From Pollenia angustigena (lineage: Eukaryota > Arthropoda > Insecta > Diptera > Polleniidae): a stretch of DNA of 64,000 nt. The position numbers were made by a program, and so were the translations under genes. The notes below the pieces were generated by a model, which had not been told where the DNA came from, did not search any database, and saw nothing but the letters and a program-made list of their open reading frames with translations. Location of the stretch: the NCBI GenBank assembly GCA_930367215.1, contig OV884056.1:52452308-52516307 (forward strand). The letters are read 5' to 3'. Shown here in pieces: positions 1 through 11,560 of this stretch (position 1 is its first letter; every line of letters begins with the position of its first letter).

Positions 1-432
1 CGGTGCCACATGCCACACAGCACGCTTAACAATGGACTTATTGAGAGGCGAGTTCGGTGAACACTTTATTTCACGTTCGGGACCGGTCAATTGGCCACCT
101 AGATCGAGCTAATTAACGCCTTAGGATTATTTTTTGTGGGGCTATGTTAAAGCTCATGTCTATACACACATGCCTGCTTCAATTGACGCATTGGAAGACA
201 ACATTGAAGCATTTAGTTATGAGATACCGGCCGAAATGTTGGAAAGAGTATGCCAAAATTGGACTAAGCGGATGGACCATTTGAGGCGCAGTCACGGTCA
301 ACATTTGCATGAAATAGTCTTCAAACATCAAATTATATGGACCGTACTATCGATTCAAAGAAAGATTTCATGCATTTTTCTGAATTTTATGTGTTTTTTT
401 AACTTTCCTATAGCTCTTAAAAAATCACCCTT
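1..432 (+). mobile_element. 3' part of a DD41D mariner (rosa/visitor-like), decayed
   Basis: The window opens inside a mariner transposase, at the QQDGATCHT region that holds the second catalytic Asp. Reading on, the LTP-DYFLWGY block with the third Asp is present, but TAA and TAG codons interrupt the frame just before it (near 109-123), so the copy is dead. The rest reads open to the usual transposase end (LHEIVFKH) near 330. The element ends at 432 in an inverted-repeat end (AAAAATCACCCTT, complement of AAGGGTGATTTTT) followed by a TA at 433-434. The copy at 12426-13320 has the same end. Tc1/mariner elements duplicate TA. The 5' half lies outside the window. Confidence 0.85.
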
Positions 433-1032
433 TATATATCGGGGCATTAGCGAAATTTTTCTCAATTTTCGTTTTTTTTTTTTTAATAAATGACTTCATC
501 AAATTTATTTTTCATTTATTGAAAAATGATAATTACAGCAAATTTCGAACCACCAGTAAGTACCACTGGTTAAATATTGATGTTAGAACGTCAAAGATTT
601 CTGATGAAAGAATGTGGTGATTCTTGAAATATGTAAATTGAACCCAAGCCCGATCCCCAGCTCAGCCAAGGAAAAAAATTATCAATAAAAATAATTTAAT
701 GAAAATTAAATATGATGAACTCAAGCCTAACTTAAAATATCAAAAATTAAAAATTAACAGTTCAACTAAAAATCACAATTGTTTTAATAAATAACTTTAT
801 TTGCAACACTTGCATCGTCTCCTAAAATGTCATGGTCACATTATTTATTTATTTATTCACATATAATCGTAAGCCAATATAGGCCAAATTGATTAAGTTA
901 CATTATTTGACAATTTAATTATGAAATATTAATTTAAATTATTTTAATAATACATTTTTAAATATGTTTTACTATCCCTATCACGAATATGGGTCCCAAC
1001 TGTTATGAAAGTTGTAACCAAAATATGATAAC
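433..1032. other. AT-rich spacer with one copy of a dispersed repeat
   Basis: No gene is seen. About 641-745 resembles a repeat family seen again near 32440-32580, 32741-32982 and 34540-34660. Shared words are AACTCAAGCCTAA (the complement of TTAGGCTTGAGTT) and a run of AAATTAAAT-type sequence. The rest is simple AT-rich sequence. Confidence 0.4.
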
Positions 1033-1960
1033 CAGGGAAACCAAAAATATGCTCTAAAAAATGCGTTTTATGCGCATAAAATATGCAGTAAAAACTTGAA
1101 AATACGCCCTAAAATTCGTTAAAAATATGCTCCAAAAAAAATCAAAAATTGCTTATTTGAAAACAAAATATTCAACAATTTAATAAGAGTTCCATGTAAT
1201 AAAAACAATCCTAAAATTATAATCGGGAAAGCCCAAACTTCAATGTATTTACAGACGAATTTTCGAGATGTTGCCCTATTTGTAAACGATGGGCAGTAAT
1301 TGGCTCACATAAACGAAGCTATGTAAAGAGTTTCAAATTTATTTCAGAGTTATTTGTGCAGAATATTATCTAGATATTAACATCCATATGAGATTTTTTG
1401 TCATAAAGAGATTTAAAGGACGGTCGCTTAATTGTTTATTAATGTTAACTTTTTAAAGGAACTTTTTAAAGGAAGTTAAAGCTATTAAAGCTTTGTATAT
1501 GAAAACTTTGGGAAAATGTGAACTGATTTAAAAAGAATTTAATTTGCAATATCATATTTTTGGGACGAATTTAATCTAAAAAACAACATATTTAGATGGT
1601 TTATGGACACAAAGAGTCTAGTTTGGAAAAAAGTGTTTATGGGTAATATGTGAAATTATTATTATAAATTTTTTTGTTAATTGCTACGAAAGCTCTTGTA
1701 GGCATCTAAAAAATTCAACATGTATCAAAATATGCCTCAAAACGGCAAAATATGCACTAAAAACTAAAAAAAATGCCGCAAAAAGGGTTTTGTAACTGAA
1801 TTGTGCAAAAAAAATGATGCAAAGGGTAAAATATGCAAAAATATGCACTAACAAATTGATGCCAAAATTCATAAAAAGCTCTAAATCGGATAAATATATT
1901 GTTTCTGCCTTCATTGGTCGCACAAGAAAAACATGCAATTGCATATTTATGGTTTCCCTG
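1033..1960. mobile_element. hAT-like non-autonomous element
   Basis: The ends are inverted repeats. The left begins CAGGGAAACCAAAAATATGC and the right, read on the other strand, begins CAGGGAAACCATAAATATGC. The 8 bases outside each end (ATGATAAC at 1025-1032, ATTATAAA at 1961-1968) agree at 6 of 8 positions, as expected for an aged 8-bp hAT duplication. The inside repeats the word AAATATGC on both strands and holds no transposase frame. The short frame at 1684-1944 on the minus strand is composed of these repeats and is not taken as a gene. Confidence 0.6.
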
Positions 1961-2230
1961 ATTATAAAATTTTTTAAAAAACCCTTCTACTGACTCAATA
2001 ACAATAAAACTAGTCTTCTAAACTGTTTAAAAGTATAAGAAAAATTCCTATTTTCATATGGTAATATTGAATTCCACAATCTAGTCACACGAACTACAAT
2101 TGATCTCTGCATAACCATTGCATTAAAACGAGGATACAACAAACTGTGAGTTCTCGCTGATTGCGAGAAAGTAAACCTTGACACAAGAAAAGATGAAGAA
2201 GAAGTCTTAAACATTTTGTAAAACAATAGC

Positions 2231-2361
2231 TGCGTTCGTTTACCCCAAAATTTGTACAAATTTGTACTGGATTTTACTGAAATGCGTTCGCGTACACAAA
2301 TTTTCATATTACTCACCTACTGGATTTTACTGGGATTTTACTGGAAAAGTAAACGAACGCA
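2231..2361. mobile_element. small MITE, 131 bp
   Basis: It starts TGCGTTCGTTTAC and ends with the complement of that word (GTAAACGAACGCA). The inside repeats GGATTTTACTG. There is no coding capacity and no clear target duplication. Confidence 0.45.
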
Positions 2362-3383
2362 CATAATATTAACAATCTATGATTTACAAAGTCACTAAAA
2401 CTGCGTCCCAAAAAATCAAACACATTAGGTACTGTTATGATTTTGTAGCAAAAACAATTTTATCTTAAGCGACAACCTTCATACAAAATTTTTATGAAAA
2501 AAAAACTTCTCTTGTAAAATTTTGTTTTTGTCGCGTTAGCTTTTCTTGCGGTTATGCCTCGATATAACATTAAAAGTAGCGGAGTTTACTTAACGATGTC
2601 CGTCCCTCGGTTAGTCTGTCCGTGATCAAATGGGTTTTCTGAAACTATGATGAAATATGTTCTCTGAAGTCCCCGAATATGAAAGCTTAACAATCAAGCC
2701 ATATCAAGCTCGTCTGGCAACCGTAATGGATACACAGGCAAGCAGATCAACTCAAAATTTATTTCACAATTCCCCCACGAAAATAAATTTGTTGGTGCTA
2801 TAAGATAAGAGTGTTCAGACGATTAATTGTTTGAATAATTTAAAATTTCTTATTTCGAATAAAGGAATAATCAAAGAATTTAAGCCGATTAATCGAATAA
2901 TAATAATAGTATATCTTATTTCTGTTAAATTTATAATTTTTTTAAAGTTTTAAGTCGAATGAACAAACCAAATGTATGTGTCCGTTGGAATTTAAAAAAG
3001 CAGTCATGCTTAGCGAGTTATTTAGCTTATATTTTTATAAATTTTATATTAAATTATCGGGCATGTTCTTAAAATCAAAATGAAGTGAAATTGAAATCGA
3101 ACGTAAATTATCGTTAATTGAATTATTTACAAAATGACCGCAGTGTTTCGTAGTTTTAAGTGTTGTTTCTGCAAAAATATTAGAAACTTAAAGAATGCAG
3201 TAGCTAAAATGGAATATTTTTATGAACTCTGATTACAGGGTCGTTTTTAAAATTTGCTCGATTTTAAGGCTAGAACACACCCATATTTTTTAACAAAATA
3301 GCTCATGTGTTTCTCTCTATAGAATGAGTTTGGTGTAAAAATATTGTACGAAGGATAAATATAATAAAGCTAAATGTAACAGG
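2362..3383. other. AT-rich spacer
   Basis: No gene is supported. A stretch near 2596-2640 (GATGTCCGTCCCTCGG) recalls the CCGTC-rich dispersed repeats at 33 and 35 kb but is too diverged to place. Confidence 0.3.
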
Positions 3384-3615
3384 GGCCTAATCACCGCATA
3401 CGATATCGAGCAAAATTGATCGAAATTATTTATTTTGGTATCATGAAACTCGATATCGAATGAAAATTATGGAATTTAAAATAATAATAGCATTCGTTAA
3501 CGAGTAACTCGACATAACATTTATCGAGTTTTCATTCGATACGTCAGTGTCTGTCGTATGCAAAAACATTCTGTAGTTTATTCGATACGATAGTATCGAA
3601 TGCGGTGATTAGACC
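3384..3615. mobile_element. MITE with 5-bp target duplication ACAGG
   Basis: Inverted ends share GG(C/T)CTAATCACCGCAT(A/T)CGATA. Both sides are flanked by ACAGG (3379-3383 and 3616-3620). The inside is rich in CGATA and ATCGA palindromes. No coding frame. The family is not assigned; a 5-bp duplication fits several DNA transposon groups. Confidence 0.65.
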
Positions 3616-3737
3616 ACAGGTGTCCAAAAAGGTGCCGTGCAATAAAGCCATAGGAAATAACGCCATATGAGAAATAAGGCCATATGGCTTTATTTTTTTC
3701 TCTGGGTGTATATATTAAAAATATAACGAAAACACTT

Positions 3738-3925
3738 TTGGGCGCAAGGATTTTCTCCTCTATGGTATAACAAACACCGGCTTCGCTAACTAAAGCTTCT
3801 CTGCGTATTCGGCCTTCGTTCAGAAACAAGGCAGATTTTAGAAGCTTTACTTAGCGAAATCGATACTTGTTATACCACAAAGGAGAAAATTCTTGCTAAC
3901 GCCCATAGGCCGGCTATACATAGAA
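3738..3925. repeat. inverted pair of about 80-bp subterminal repeat units
   Basis: Two units share TTGTTATACC, GGAGAAAAT and GCGCC-type words. The first is on the minus strand and the second on the plus, so they form a large imperfect palindrome. Matching units recur at 5002-5165 near the other end of the same element. Paired subterminal repeats are often transposase-binding regions; that role is inference here. Confidence 0.5.
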
Positions 3926-4246
3926 GCTTTAGTTCATAGTTAACCAAAACTCTCAATAAATGAAATGCGTCTGTATTGGATAAGATAATATTGCCCAGCA
4001 AACACAAAACTAAGCATTGCAAATGTAATGAATTTTACTTAAAAAAGCAAAATGGAAATGAAGTTTAAAAAAGTTAATAAAATTAAATACAAAATATGCC
4101 TCAGTTTTTACAGAATTAGGCAAATTTTTTTCACACATATTTGATTGGTCGAGTTTAATTTACAATTAAAACTTAAAAAATTAAGTGTATTTAGGAATTA
4201 TAAATTAATAAGTTTTCCAAATTTAAGATTGTGTAACAACTTCTTA

Positions 4247-4714
4247 AGGCCAGTTTACACGGTAATACAATGTATTACGACATTGCAAAAATTTTGTAGA
4301 ATGAGAAAAATCTTATCATGTAAAAGCAAAATGTATTGAGTAAGAAAGAATACGAATACAAAATCTGACAAGCGGTCGGTAAATGGTTTTTTTCTAAACC
4401 ATTTTAGAAACTTATGTATTCTCATCACACCAGAGGTGTATTTTAACAGAGTATATCGAAGGTGGTAGCATTTTTATACAATTACAAAAACAACTAAAAT
4501 CAACTCAGGAAATTTTCATATTGTTTTTGTAAAAATTTAAAACTGCAACCATCTGTTTTTTTGTTATTATTTTTGATTATACTTGTACCATCCATGTAAA
4601 CATGAATTATACTTACAAACGATTTTTATTTTTTTCTTTTAAACACGGAGAGAATTTTATAATATTTTGATTCTACAAAGTCGTAATACATTGTATTACC
4701 GTGTAAACTGGCCT
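4247..4714. mobile_element. PIF/Harbinger-like MITE, TTA target duplication
   Basis: The left end begins AGGCCAGTTTACACGGTAAT and the right end is its complement (ATTACCGTGTAAACTGGCCT). The shared terminal sequence continues through ACAATGTATTACGAC. TTA lies outside both ends (4244-4246 and 4715-4717). A 3-bp TWA duplication with GC-rich ends is the PIF/Harbinger pattern. There is no coding frame. It is nested in the larger element. Confidence 0.7.
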
Positions 4715-5001
4715 TTACTAACAAAATATGTTTTAAATTTGAAGAACTTAACAAAAAATGTCTGGCTTCCATCATACGATTTTGTTTTCTGGTTTATTTT
4801 GAAATTAAATCAAAGCTGAAAAAACAATAAAGCTGAAATAAGCAGTAAGCATTCGCACATGTGCACTCGTTAACACTCAATTAACAACCACAGAATACTG
4901 AAATCAAACTGAAATAGAAGAGAACAAGCGTCGGTGTGAGTTTTTTTATAGTTTTTGTAGCACAATTGTGCACAAAAAATTAAGATTTGGATTACACTGC
5001 T

Positions 5002-5165
5002 TCAGTTAGCAAAGCCGGTCTTTGTTATACCATAGAGCAGAAAATCATTGCGCCCAGCCAAAGGCCGGCTATACAGAGAAGCTTTAGTAAGCGAATCAGG
5101 TCTTTGTTATATATAGGAGAAAATGCTTGCGCCCTGCCGAAGGCCGTCTATGCTTTGGAGTTTGT
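5002..5165 (+). repeat. two tandem about 80-bp repeat units
   Basis: Two head-to-tail copies share AGGCCG(G/T)CTAT, TCTTTGTTATA and AGAAAAT. They match the inverted pair at 3738-3925. The overlapping small frames here differ between strands and are repeat products, not genes. Confidence 0.5.
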
Positions 5166-5175
5166 AAACATATTG

Positions 5176-5233
5176 TGGCGGGCCCGCCGCACGCCCCACG
5201 ATCGCCCGCCGGACGCGCTCCCGGTTCCCCCTT
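5176..5233. other. very GC-rich islet
   Basis: About 58 bases, roughly 85% G+C, sit in DNA that is otherwise near 30% G+C. It contains the palindrome CGGGCCCG and several CGCCC words. It has no recognisable function and lies next to the right-hand repeat pair of the composite element. Confidence 0.6.
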
Positions 5234-5518
5234 CCACCTACTGTACCATATATTTTCAACACTTGACAATGGCAACTCATTCTTTTGCCAATTTGTAACC
5301 ATAACAATTACACTGTTATGGCGTTGTTTCCACTTTGGTAACTAAGCGATAATGGCGTTATTGCACTTGGATGGTGGTAATAAAGCCATATGGCTTTATT
5401 CCTTAATTCATTGAGAAATAAGGCCATATGGCTTTATTTCCTGTGGCTTTGTTGGGCGGGACTGTCCAAAAATGTATTGACATAAATGTTCTTCAACATC
5501 TTCACTAATTTACCACAT

Positions 5519-5963
5519 ACCCAGTAAAAAAAATTTGGGTTTTTTGAAGCACTACAGAGAAAAAGCGCATACTCAAGCGCTTCAATTAGAGCGCTCTTAT
5601 AAAGCAGTAAATGATAACGAATAAAACATACAAAAAAGCTGCTATTTTAGTGCTGACAACGAAGAGGGTTTTTAAGCGAAAAAAAAATATATTATGGTTT
5701 ACGAAAATGATTGAAAAAAGGTATTTAAACAAGTAAAAGCAAAACATTAATGAATATGTAAATATAGTTAGCCCTTAAAAAAGCACTCTAGGAGCGCTTT
5801 GTTTGCATGTTAAAAGAAGCGCTTATTGTCAGCAGAAAATAGTCCTCCAAACCGGGAACACCCCATACAAAAATCAGGCATCCCATCAGCAGGTTTGAAG
5901 CGATTTGTGGTATGAATTCATACACAAAACCTGCTCCTTTTGGAGCACATTTTTTACTGGGTA
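5519..5963. mobile_element. MITE of the TACCCAGTAAAA family, copy 1
   Basis: It begins ACCCAGTAAAAA and ends TTTTTTACTGGGT. CACA lies just outside TACCCAG and CTGGGTA on both sides, a possible 4-bp duplication. The inside has GAAGCACTA and AAGCGC words shared with the copy at 22026-22453. No transposase. Confidence 0.55.
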
Positions 5964-8280
5964 CACAATGAATATAACATAGTACTTGAAGAAAATGCTC
6001 CACCAACAAAGCCAAAGGCTACACGTGGTCCAATGAATAAATATTTTAAGCAAGATACTTCGATCGATTCTCTAGAGCAAATTATTTGAAGAAGCATAGC
6101 GGAAAAGTTTCAAAAAATCCAAAGCTATATTGACTCTTTTAAAATCTAAGAGCCCGAAAATGAAGCAACAATTTGGAGCTACATTGGCAAGTTTTATTTA
6201 AAAAAGAATGTTTATTTACTCAAGTACTAATTTTTTCTAATATTATCGAAAAAAATCTCGTAGAGTATAAAATTTCTGAATTTAGATTTATTCGAATTAT
6301 CGATACATTTTAAAATTTTATTCGTTTAATCGTATAAGTTAATAACGCCAAATATCGATGAATCGTTTAATCGAACAAAAATAAAATCCGATTAATTGAA
6401 CACCCCATATAAGATACCCCTTAATGATATTTGATAGAAATATTTTTATATTATTTGTGAACAACTTAACAACACCAGCTGCTTAGAAAATTAATTACGA
6501 CGCTTGCGTAGTAACAAAATTTAAGCATAATCCCAGACCAAACCCATCTTACGCCGAATTAAATCTGATACACTCTAAGTTTTTTTTTTAATTTTTTAAA
6601 CCAATCAATATCCAAAGTTGAAAAATCTTTGTTTGTAATTCATAGAGTTTTAATCTTGTTCATATATTATCAGTAGAAAATGTTAAATATTAAAACAGAT
6701 CAATCGATCTATAGTTTAAACCTAAAGGACTCCCTAAGCATGAGGCCCTTGTCAAATTTTAGCACCCACAGTTTCTTATTATAGTCTTGACAAATGTATA
6801 TTCTTCTGTTTGTGTAAACACGCATACAGAAACATACACAAAAACCTTACAGTTCAAACACACACACACATACATACAGATACATTCCTACAAATAGATA
6901 CAACCAAAATAACCCACATAAGAAGACCACACTATAACTTTAACTAAGAATACACATGACTGTTACTATTTTGGTTTAAGTTTATAACACATACAAACAC
7001 ATATACATCCTTGTACTTATAAGATGTGAATATGTGTGTGTGTGAATCCTTGTACCACTTGTTATAGAAAGGGACGTTTTATTTATGAATGTATCATATG
7101 TGTGTGCGTCTGTGTGGCTATGTGAGAGTGTTTATATTTTAAATTTATGTAGGGAGTTTATGAATAATTTTATTTGTATTTTACTTTGTATGTATTAGTG
7201 TATGTAAGTGCCTTGGTAGGTGTATTTTGTCCAAAAATAAATTATAAGTATGACCAAAGCAACACGAACCCCATCATGATTGCAGACATTCACACATAAT
7301 ACTTGTACAATTTATTGTTGGTTGAAAGAAACATTTTTGATTAAGTTTATAAATATTTGTAAATGGATTGGTGGAGGTATACCAACACATATGAAATTAT
7401 ATATATGTGTGTGTGTGTTTGTGTATTTTTCTATAAACATCAAAAACGAAATATGTCTTTTAGAATAATGTAGAGGAAAGACAGTTGGAAGTTATAAAAA
7501 AAAGTTTTACAAAAGATTATTACCATATCAATATGTTAAACGGAATTAATCGATTTTTAACTCACCACCAAAGAAATGGAAAGTATATTGATTTTGGTAT
7601 TTCGTTTGCAACACATCAAATTGAGCGAAATTAATATTTCGAAAATTTTAAAAGGCTTTATCCGTCCGTCGTGTTGTTTCGATTTTTCGGTAATGAAAAT
7701 TTTGGCGAAAATTTTTTTTTCATATGCCTTTAATAATAAATTAAAAATTGTTTTGCTTAAACTAAAAATTTTTAAATTTTGAGGTAATACTCTCTTTATG
7801 ATCAAGTGCAATTTGTATGTCCATATGTACATTTCCCAGAACTATTTGCAGTTCCATGCTTTATTGACTTTAAAGTCATTTTAAGTTTTCTACCAAATTT
7901 AGTAACAAAAGTTTTGTAAAAAAAATATATTTATATTTTTTTTTAATTTGTCTCTATGAAATTTTAAAATTATCTTTTTCTTTTTTTTTTTTTTTTTGTT
8001 TAACAAGACTCACACAAACAATTTGCTAATAAATGTAAATTTTAAGTATTTCCTCTTCGTTATAAACTCAAAAACTTTTCTCTATATGAAAAATATAAAG
8101 TTGTATAATAAATAAAAAAAAAAAAAGAAATAAAAATTTCGAGAAAAATTAACAGAAATATGCAAATTAAGAACAAGAAGCCAACAGTAAAGTGCAAATT
8201 GGTTTATATGGAATGCCAAAAATACGAATTTCCAAAAAGAAAATCGAAGTCTATAGACAAGACCATAATTTAATCTTAAC
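5964..8280. other. gene-free AT-rich stretch with CA/TG microsatellites
   Basis: No supported gene. Short (CA)n, (TG)n and TACATA-type runs cluster at about 6805-7240 and 7385-7425. Poly-T and poly-A runs lie near 7978-7998 and 8112-8125. The frames here are short and on opposite strands of the same bases. Confidence 0.5.
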
Positions 8281-8724
8281 ACACAGAGAAAAAACATTTT
8301 TTAATTTGGTAACCGCCAACAAAACAATTTTTAACGAAAATGTTTAAACATATGATTAATTTAACCAAATTATTGTCAGCGCCAACCATATAATGGTTAA
8401 ATTAGTGCTCTATTAGAAAGCCACAAGCATATTATGGTTGCATCCGAACATGTTATGGCTAATAATAACAAGAATACCTTTAAAAGCATGGCTGTTTTTC
8501 AACCTTAGTATGTAGTTCTTAGAAAAGGGGCAAATACTATTGTTAATTTAATAAAAAAAAAACCATAGTATGGTTGCGGCTTCGTGGTGGAGAACTAATT
8601 TAACGATAATATGGTTGCCGCTGACAATAATATGGTTAAATTAACCATAATATGCTTAAAAATTTTCGTTAAAAATTGTTTTGTTGGAGCTAACCTGATT
8701 GAAAAATGTTTTTTTCTCTGCGTC
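8281..8724. mobile_element. palindrome-rich MITE, family with CAGAGAAAAAA ends, copy 1
   Basis: The left end ACACAGAGAAAAAACATTTT pairs with the right end (ACGCAGAGAAAAAAACATTT on the other strand), and similarity continues through AACAAAACAATTTTTAACGA. The inside alternates AATATGGTTAA and its complement TTAACCATA many times. Related copies lie at 13729-14369 and 24541-25573. No coding frame. Confidence 0.65.
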
Positions 8725-8739
8725 TAGCCAAGTTTTCTG

Positions 8740-9260
8740 ACGAAACAAGAGTCGATCTTATAGGCAAGACTATAGTGCAGTTAATAAACACCTTAGTATA
8801 AAGAGTTTATAGAGACGAGTCTTTAGTCAAGGCTGTCGATGAGACTGTAGACAATACTACAAGGTACATGTTAACGAGGTAGCAGCATTAGCAATCTAGC
8901 TATCCCTTTTTTTGTACACAGTTATATTTGATACATTGAAGGCATGGATTTGACATATAGAGAAGCCTTGTAACGCTGCAAACAAAAAAAAATAGCCAGC
9001 ATATGCATTTATAGTGCTGCTACCTTGTATAGACGTACCTTGCAAGACTAAAGACGAGTTTTAAGACGAGAGTATAGTCGAGGTTTTAGACGAGACTATA
9101 ATCAAGCTAATCGACTAGACCATAGTCCAGCTTATATTTTAACTATAGTCTAGCTTTTAGATATTACTATAGTCGAATTTGTTGATGGAACTTTAGTCGA
9201 TTTTATAGATGAGACTATAGTCCAGCTTACAGACTAGACTGTTGTTCAGCTTATGGACTA
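8740..9260 (+). repeat. degenerate 24-bp minisatellite, left part
   Basis: Diverged tandem copies of a unit close to GACGAGACTATAGTCCAGCT plus TATA. The core GACTATAGTC is a perfect 10-bp palindrome. The array resumes at 10823 after foreign DNA that includes a LINE fragment. Stops in all frames make a coding role unlikely. Confidence 0.7.
8877..9025. mobile_element. 149-bp MITE inside the minisatellite
   Basis: It begins AGGTAGCAGCA and ends TGCTGCTACCT. A second paired block, TAGCTAT with TTTTTTGT, is present inside. It interrupts the 24-bp array. Confidence 0.5.
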
Positions 9261-9679
9261 AAGACCTGCACAGATATATCTGTTTGTACAAGTTGCTGTG
9301 TGTTTTCTAAAGTGGATGCGTATGAATGAGTGGTCGTGCGTTTCTGATATAAGTAGATATTGATATGATTTGTAAAATAGTGGATGTAAGTTGATAAAAA
9401 AGCGAAAGAAAGTATCATATCTGCTTAAATCTGTTTCGCAAAAGCAAATACAAGAGGATACTGATGGAATACAATAAGTTCAATTGTACTTATTGTAGTC
9501 TATAATATAGACTACATTATAGTCAACATTTTTTATTTGTATTAATTCAAAATTACAATTTTACAATTATGGTGAGGTCTCAGCGCCCCTAGGGCTTTGT
9601 TGAGACTTCGTTGGTAAAAAAATACAAATGATGTTTTAAATTATTACTTAAAAAAAAAATATAAAATAGTTAAATTACA

Positions 9680-10800
9680 CTACATAACAAGCATTTCAAT
9701 TTTACTAAGATAAAAATCTTTTAGCTTTTTTTTAAATAATGTTATTGATGTACAATTTGTTAGAAATTGGGGCAAATTATTGGACTCCAAGCCACCTGAG
9801 TATTCCTTCTTTGTTTAGTGAGTTTAGTGATTTCTAGACGACATCTTGGAATCTTTAAATTCGAATTGTTTCTTGTATTAAAAAACATTTGATTGACAGA
9901 AAAACTGATCGTGTGATTTGTTTTGTATAACCTGTAAACTTTTTACGTCAGGATTTCTTGATAAATCAAATATTTAGTTTTTTTATCAAGTTTATGTCGT
10001 AGTTGGAATAAGACGCCAAGTGCATTAGATTTTTAAATTGCTTTGCAAAATAATTCCCAAATACTTTATAGAATCTTCTTCAGCAATTTGTTTTCCATCT
10101 ATAAATAATGGATGTTCTCCAGAAAATCGACTTGGTTGAGGTCTAAAACGTACGAGTTTTGTTTTATTATGATTTAGCACAAATTTATTAATTTTCGCAA
10201 ATTCTTCAATTAGTGATGCATCGTTTTCTCCAAATGTTTTATAAACTTAACTTTCCTTATAAGGATAAATTAGGCATAAGTCATCAGCGTACATTACAAT
10301 TTTTCCATGCAGTCCCAAGTTATTAATATCGTTAACATACATATTAAACAATAAAGGGCCTAGCACACTCCCTTGGGGAACTCCATGTCTAATAGCAGCC
10401 ATTGAGCGTATGCTTTTGTTTATTTCCACATATTACCTGCGATTTTCCAAATAACTTCTAAAAAAATCGAGTTCTCTTTCTCTTACACCATAAAACTTTA
10501 ATTTTTCAGACAGAATTGAATGATTAACTAGATCGAAACCTCTATCCTAACCATCACAAATATAATTGACAACATTCACCACCGCTTCATCTGTACCGCT
10601 TTCGAAAACCATATTGATTGGGATATATTAAATCTTCATTGCAAAAATATGTTGATAATTGATTTTGTAAGATTTTTTAAAAAATTTTATCAATCACAGA
10701 TCAGACTGCAATAGGTCGAAACTGATCTAGTGTATTTCCATTTACTTCTTAAGGAATCGGAATAATTTTGTCAATTTTAGGTTTGTCGGGATATATTGAA
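9680..10800 (-). pseudogene. non-LTR retrotransposon reverse transcriptase fragment (CR1/L2-like)
   Basis: Read on the minus strand, the order of RT motifs is clear. PIP--VNGNTLDQFRPIA is near 10740. DRGFDLVNHSIL follows near 10540. HGVPQGSVLGPLLFN is near 10350-10390, and the catalytic MYADDLCLIY near 10270-10290. A thumb region with KLVRFRPQ and IKYLGI follows toward 10040. Several stops and a frame change break it. The endonuclease and the 5' part are absent. The GVPQGSVLGPLL-form motif suggests the CR1/L2 side of the non-LTR tree; the clade is inference. It lies within the 24-bp minisatellite, which continues on both sides. Confidence 0.8.
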
Positions 10801-10822
10801 TGATTAATACATGAATTAAAAA

Positions 10823-11560
10823 AATTTGTTGATAGAACTTTAGTCGAGCTTATAGATGAGACTAAAGTCCAGCTTGTGGAATAGACTATAGTCCAGCTTG
10901 TGGAATAGACTATAGTTCAGCTTAAAGACATGACTGTTGCCGAATTCGTTGGAGGAACTTAAGTCAAGTTTTTTGAGACTATAATCGAGCTTATAGACGA
11001 GACATAAATCCAACTTATAGATGAGACTACAATCCAGCTTTTAGACTAGATCATAGTAGAGTTTATAGACGAAACTATAGCGGATATTATAGACAAGATT
11101 ACAGTCTGTTTAAGACAAGACTGTAGCTAAGTTTATAGACAAAACAATAGTCCAGTGTAAGGAGGAAAATACAGTCGTAGATGAAAATATTGTCGGGTTT
11201 AATGACGAGACTTTTTTGCGTTTAGAGATAAGACTACAGTCTCGTTATTTAAATAAGTCTATTGTCGATTTTATAGAAAACGCTGTAATTTTTCTAGACA
11301 AGATAGCAGTTAAGTTTAAAGGCGAGACTATAGTCTAGATTAAGTAAGAGAATATAGTCGAGGATGTGACTTTTTCCAAGTTTATAGGCAACACTTTAGC
11401 CGAGACTATAGTATTTTTAGACGAGACTATTGTTTAGTTTATAGACGATATTATAATTTATTTCAAGGACGAGAATAAAGTAGAGGATGATAAAAATTGT
11501 CGAGTTTTTAGACGAGTCTATTATAGTCCCACTTCTAGACACCCCTTTAGTCAAGTTTAA
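10823..11560 (+). repeat. degenerate 24-bp minisatellite, right part
   Basis: Continuation of the GAGACTATAGTC array after the LINE fragment. The words at the two edges match (GTTGATGGAACTTTAGTCGA near 9181, GTTGATAGAACTTTAGTCGA near 10831). Unit length is held near 24 bp at first and drifts toward 11.5 kb. Confidence 0.65.

Larger units (their letters stand above)
3632..5462. mobile_element. composite DNA element with 10-bp direct repeats (MULE-like?)
   Basis: The ten bases TGTCCAAAAA occur directly outside both ends (3621-3630 and 5463-5472). The ends are imperfect inverted repeats: left GTGCCGTGCAATAAAGCC, and right on the other strand GTCCCGCCCAACAAAGCC, with further shared GCCATATG(GC) palindromes inside (3660-3695 and 5375-5440). 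A 9-10-bp duplication is typical of Mutator-like elements, but no transposase is present, so that assignment is inference. A Harbinger-like MITE (4247-4714), about 80-bp repeats and a GC-rich islet lie inside. Confidence 0.5.

Noticed and set aside
5096..5345. Four overlapping frames on both strands rich in Pro, Arg and Gly
   Set aside because: They arise from the GC-rich islet and the 80-bp repeat units and have no domain or consistent start.
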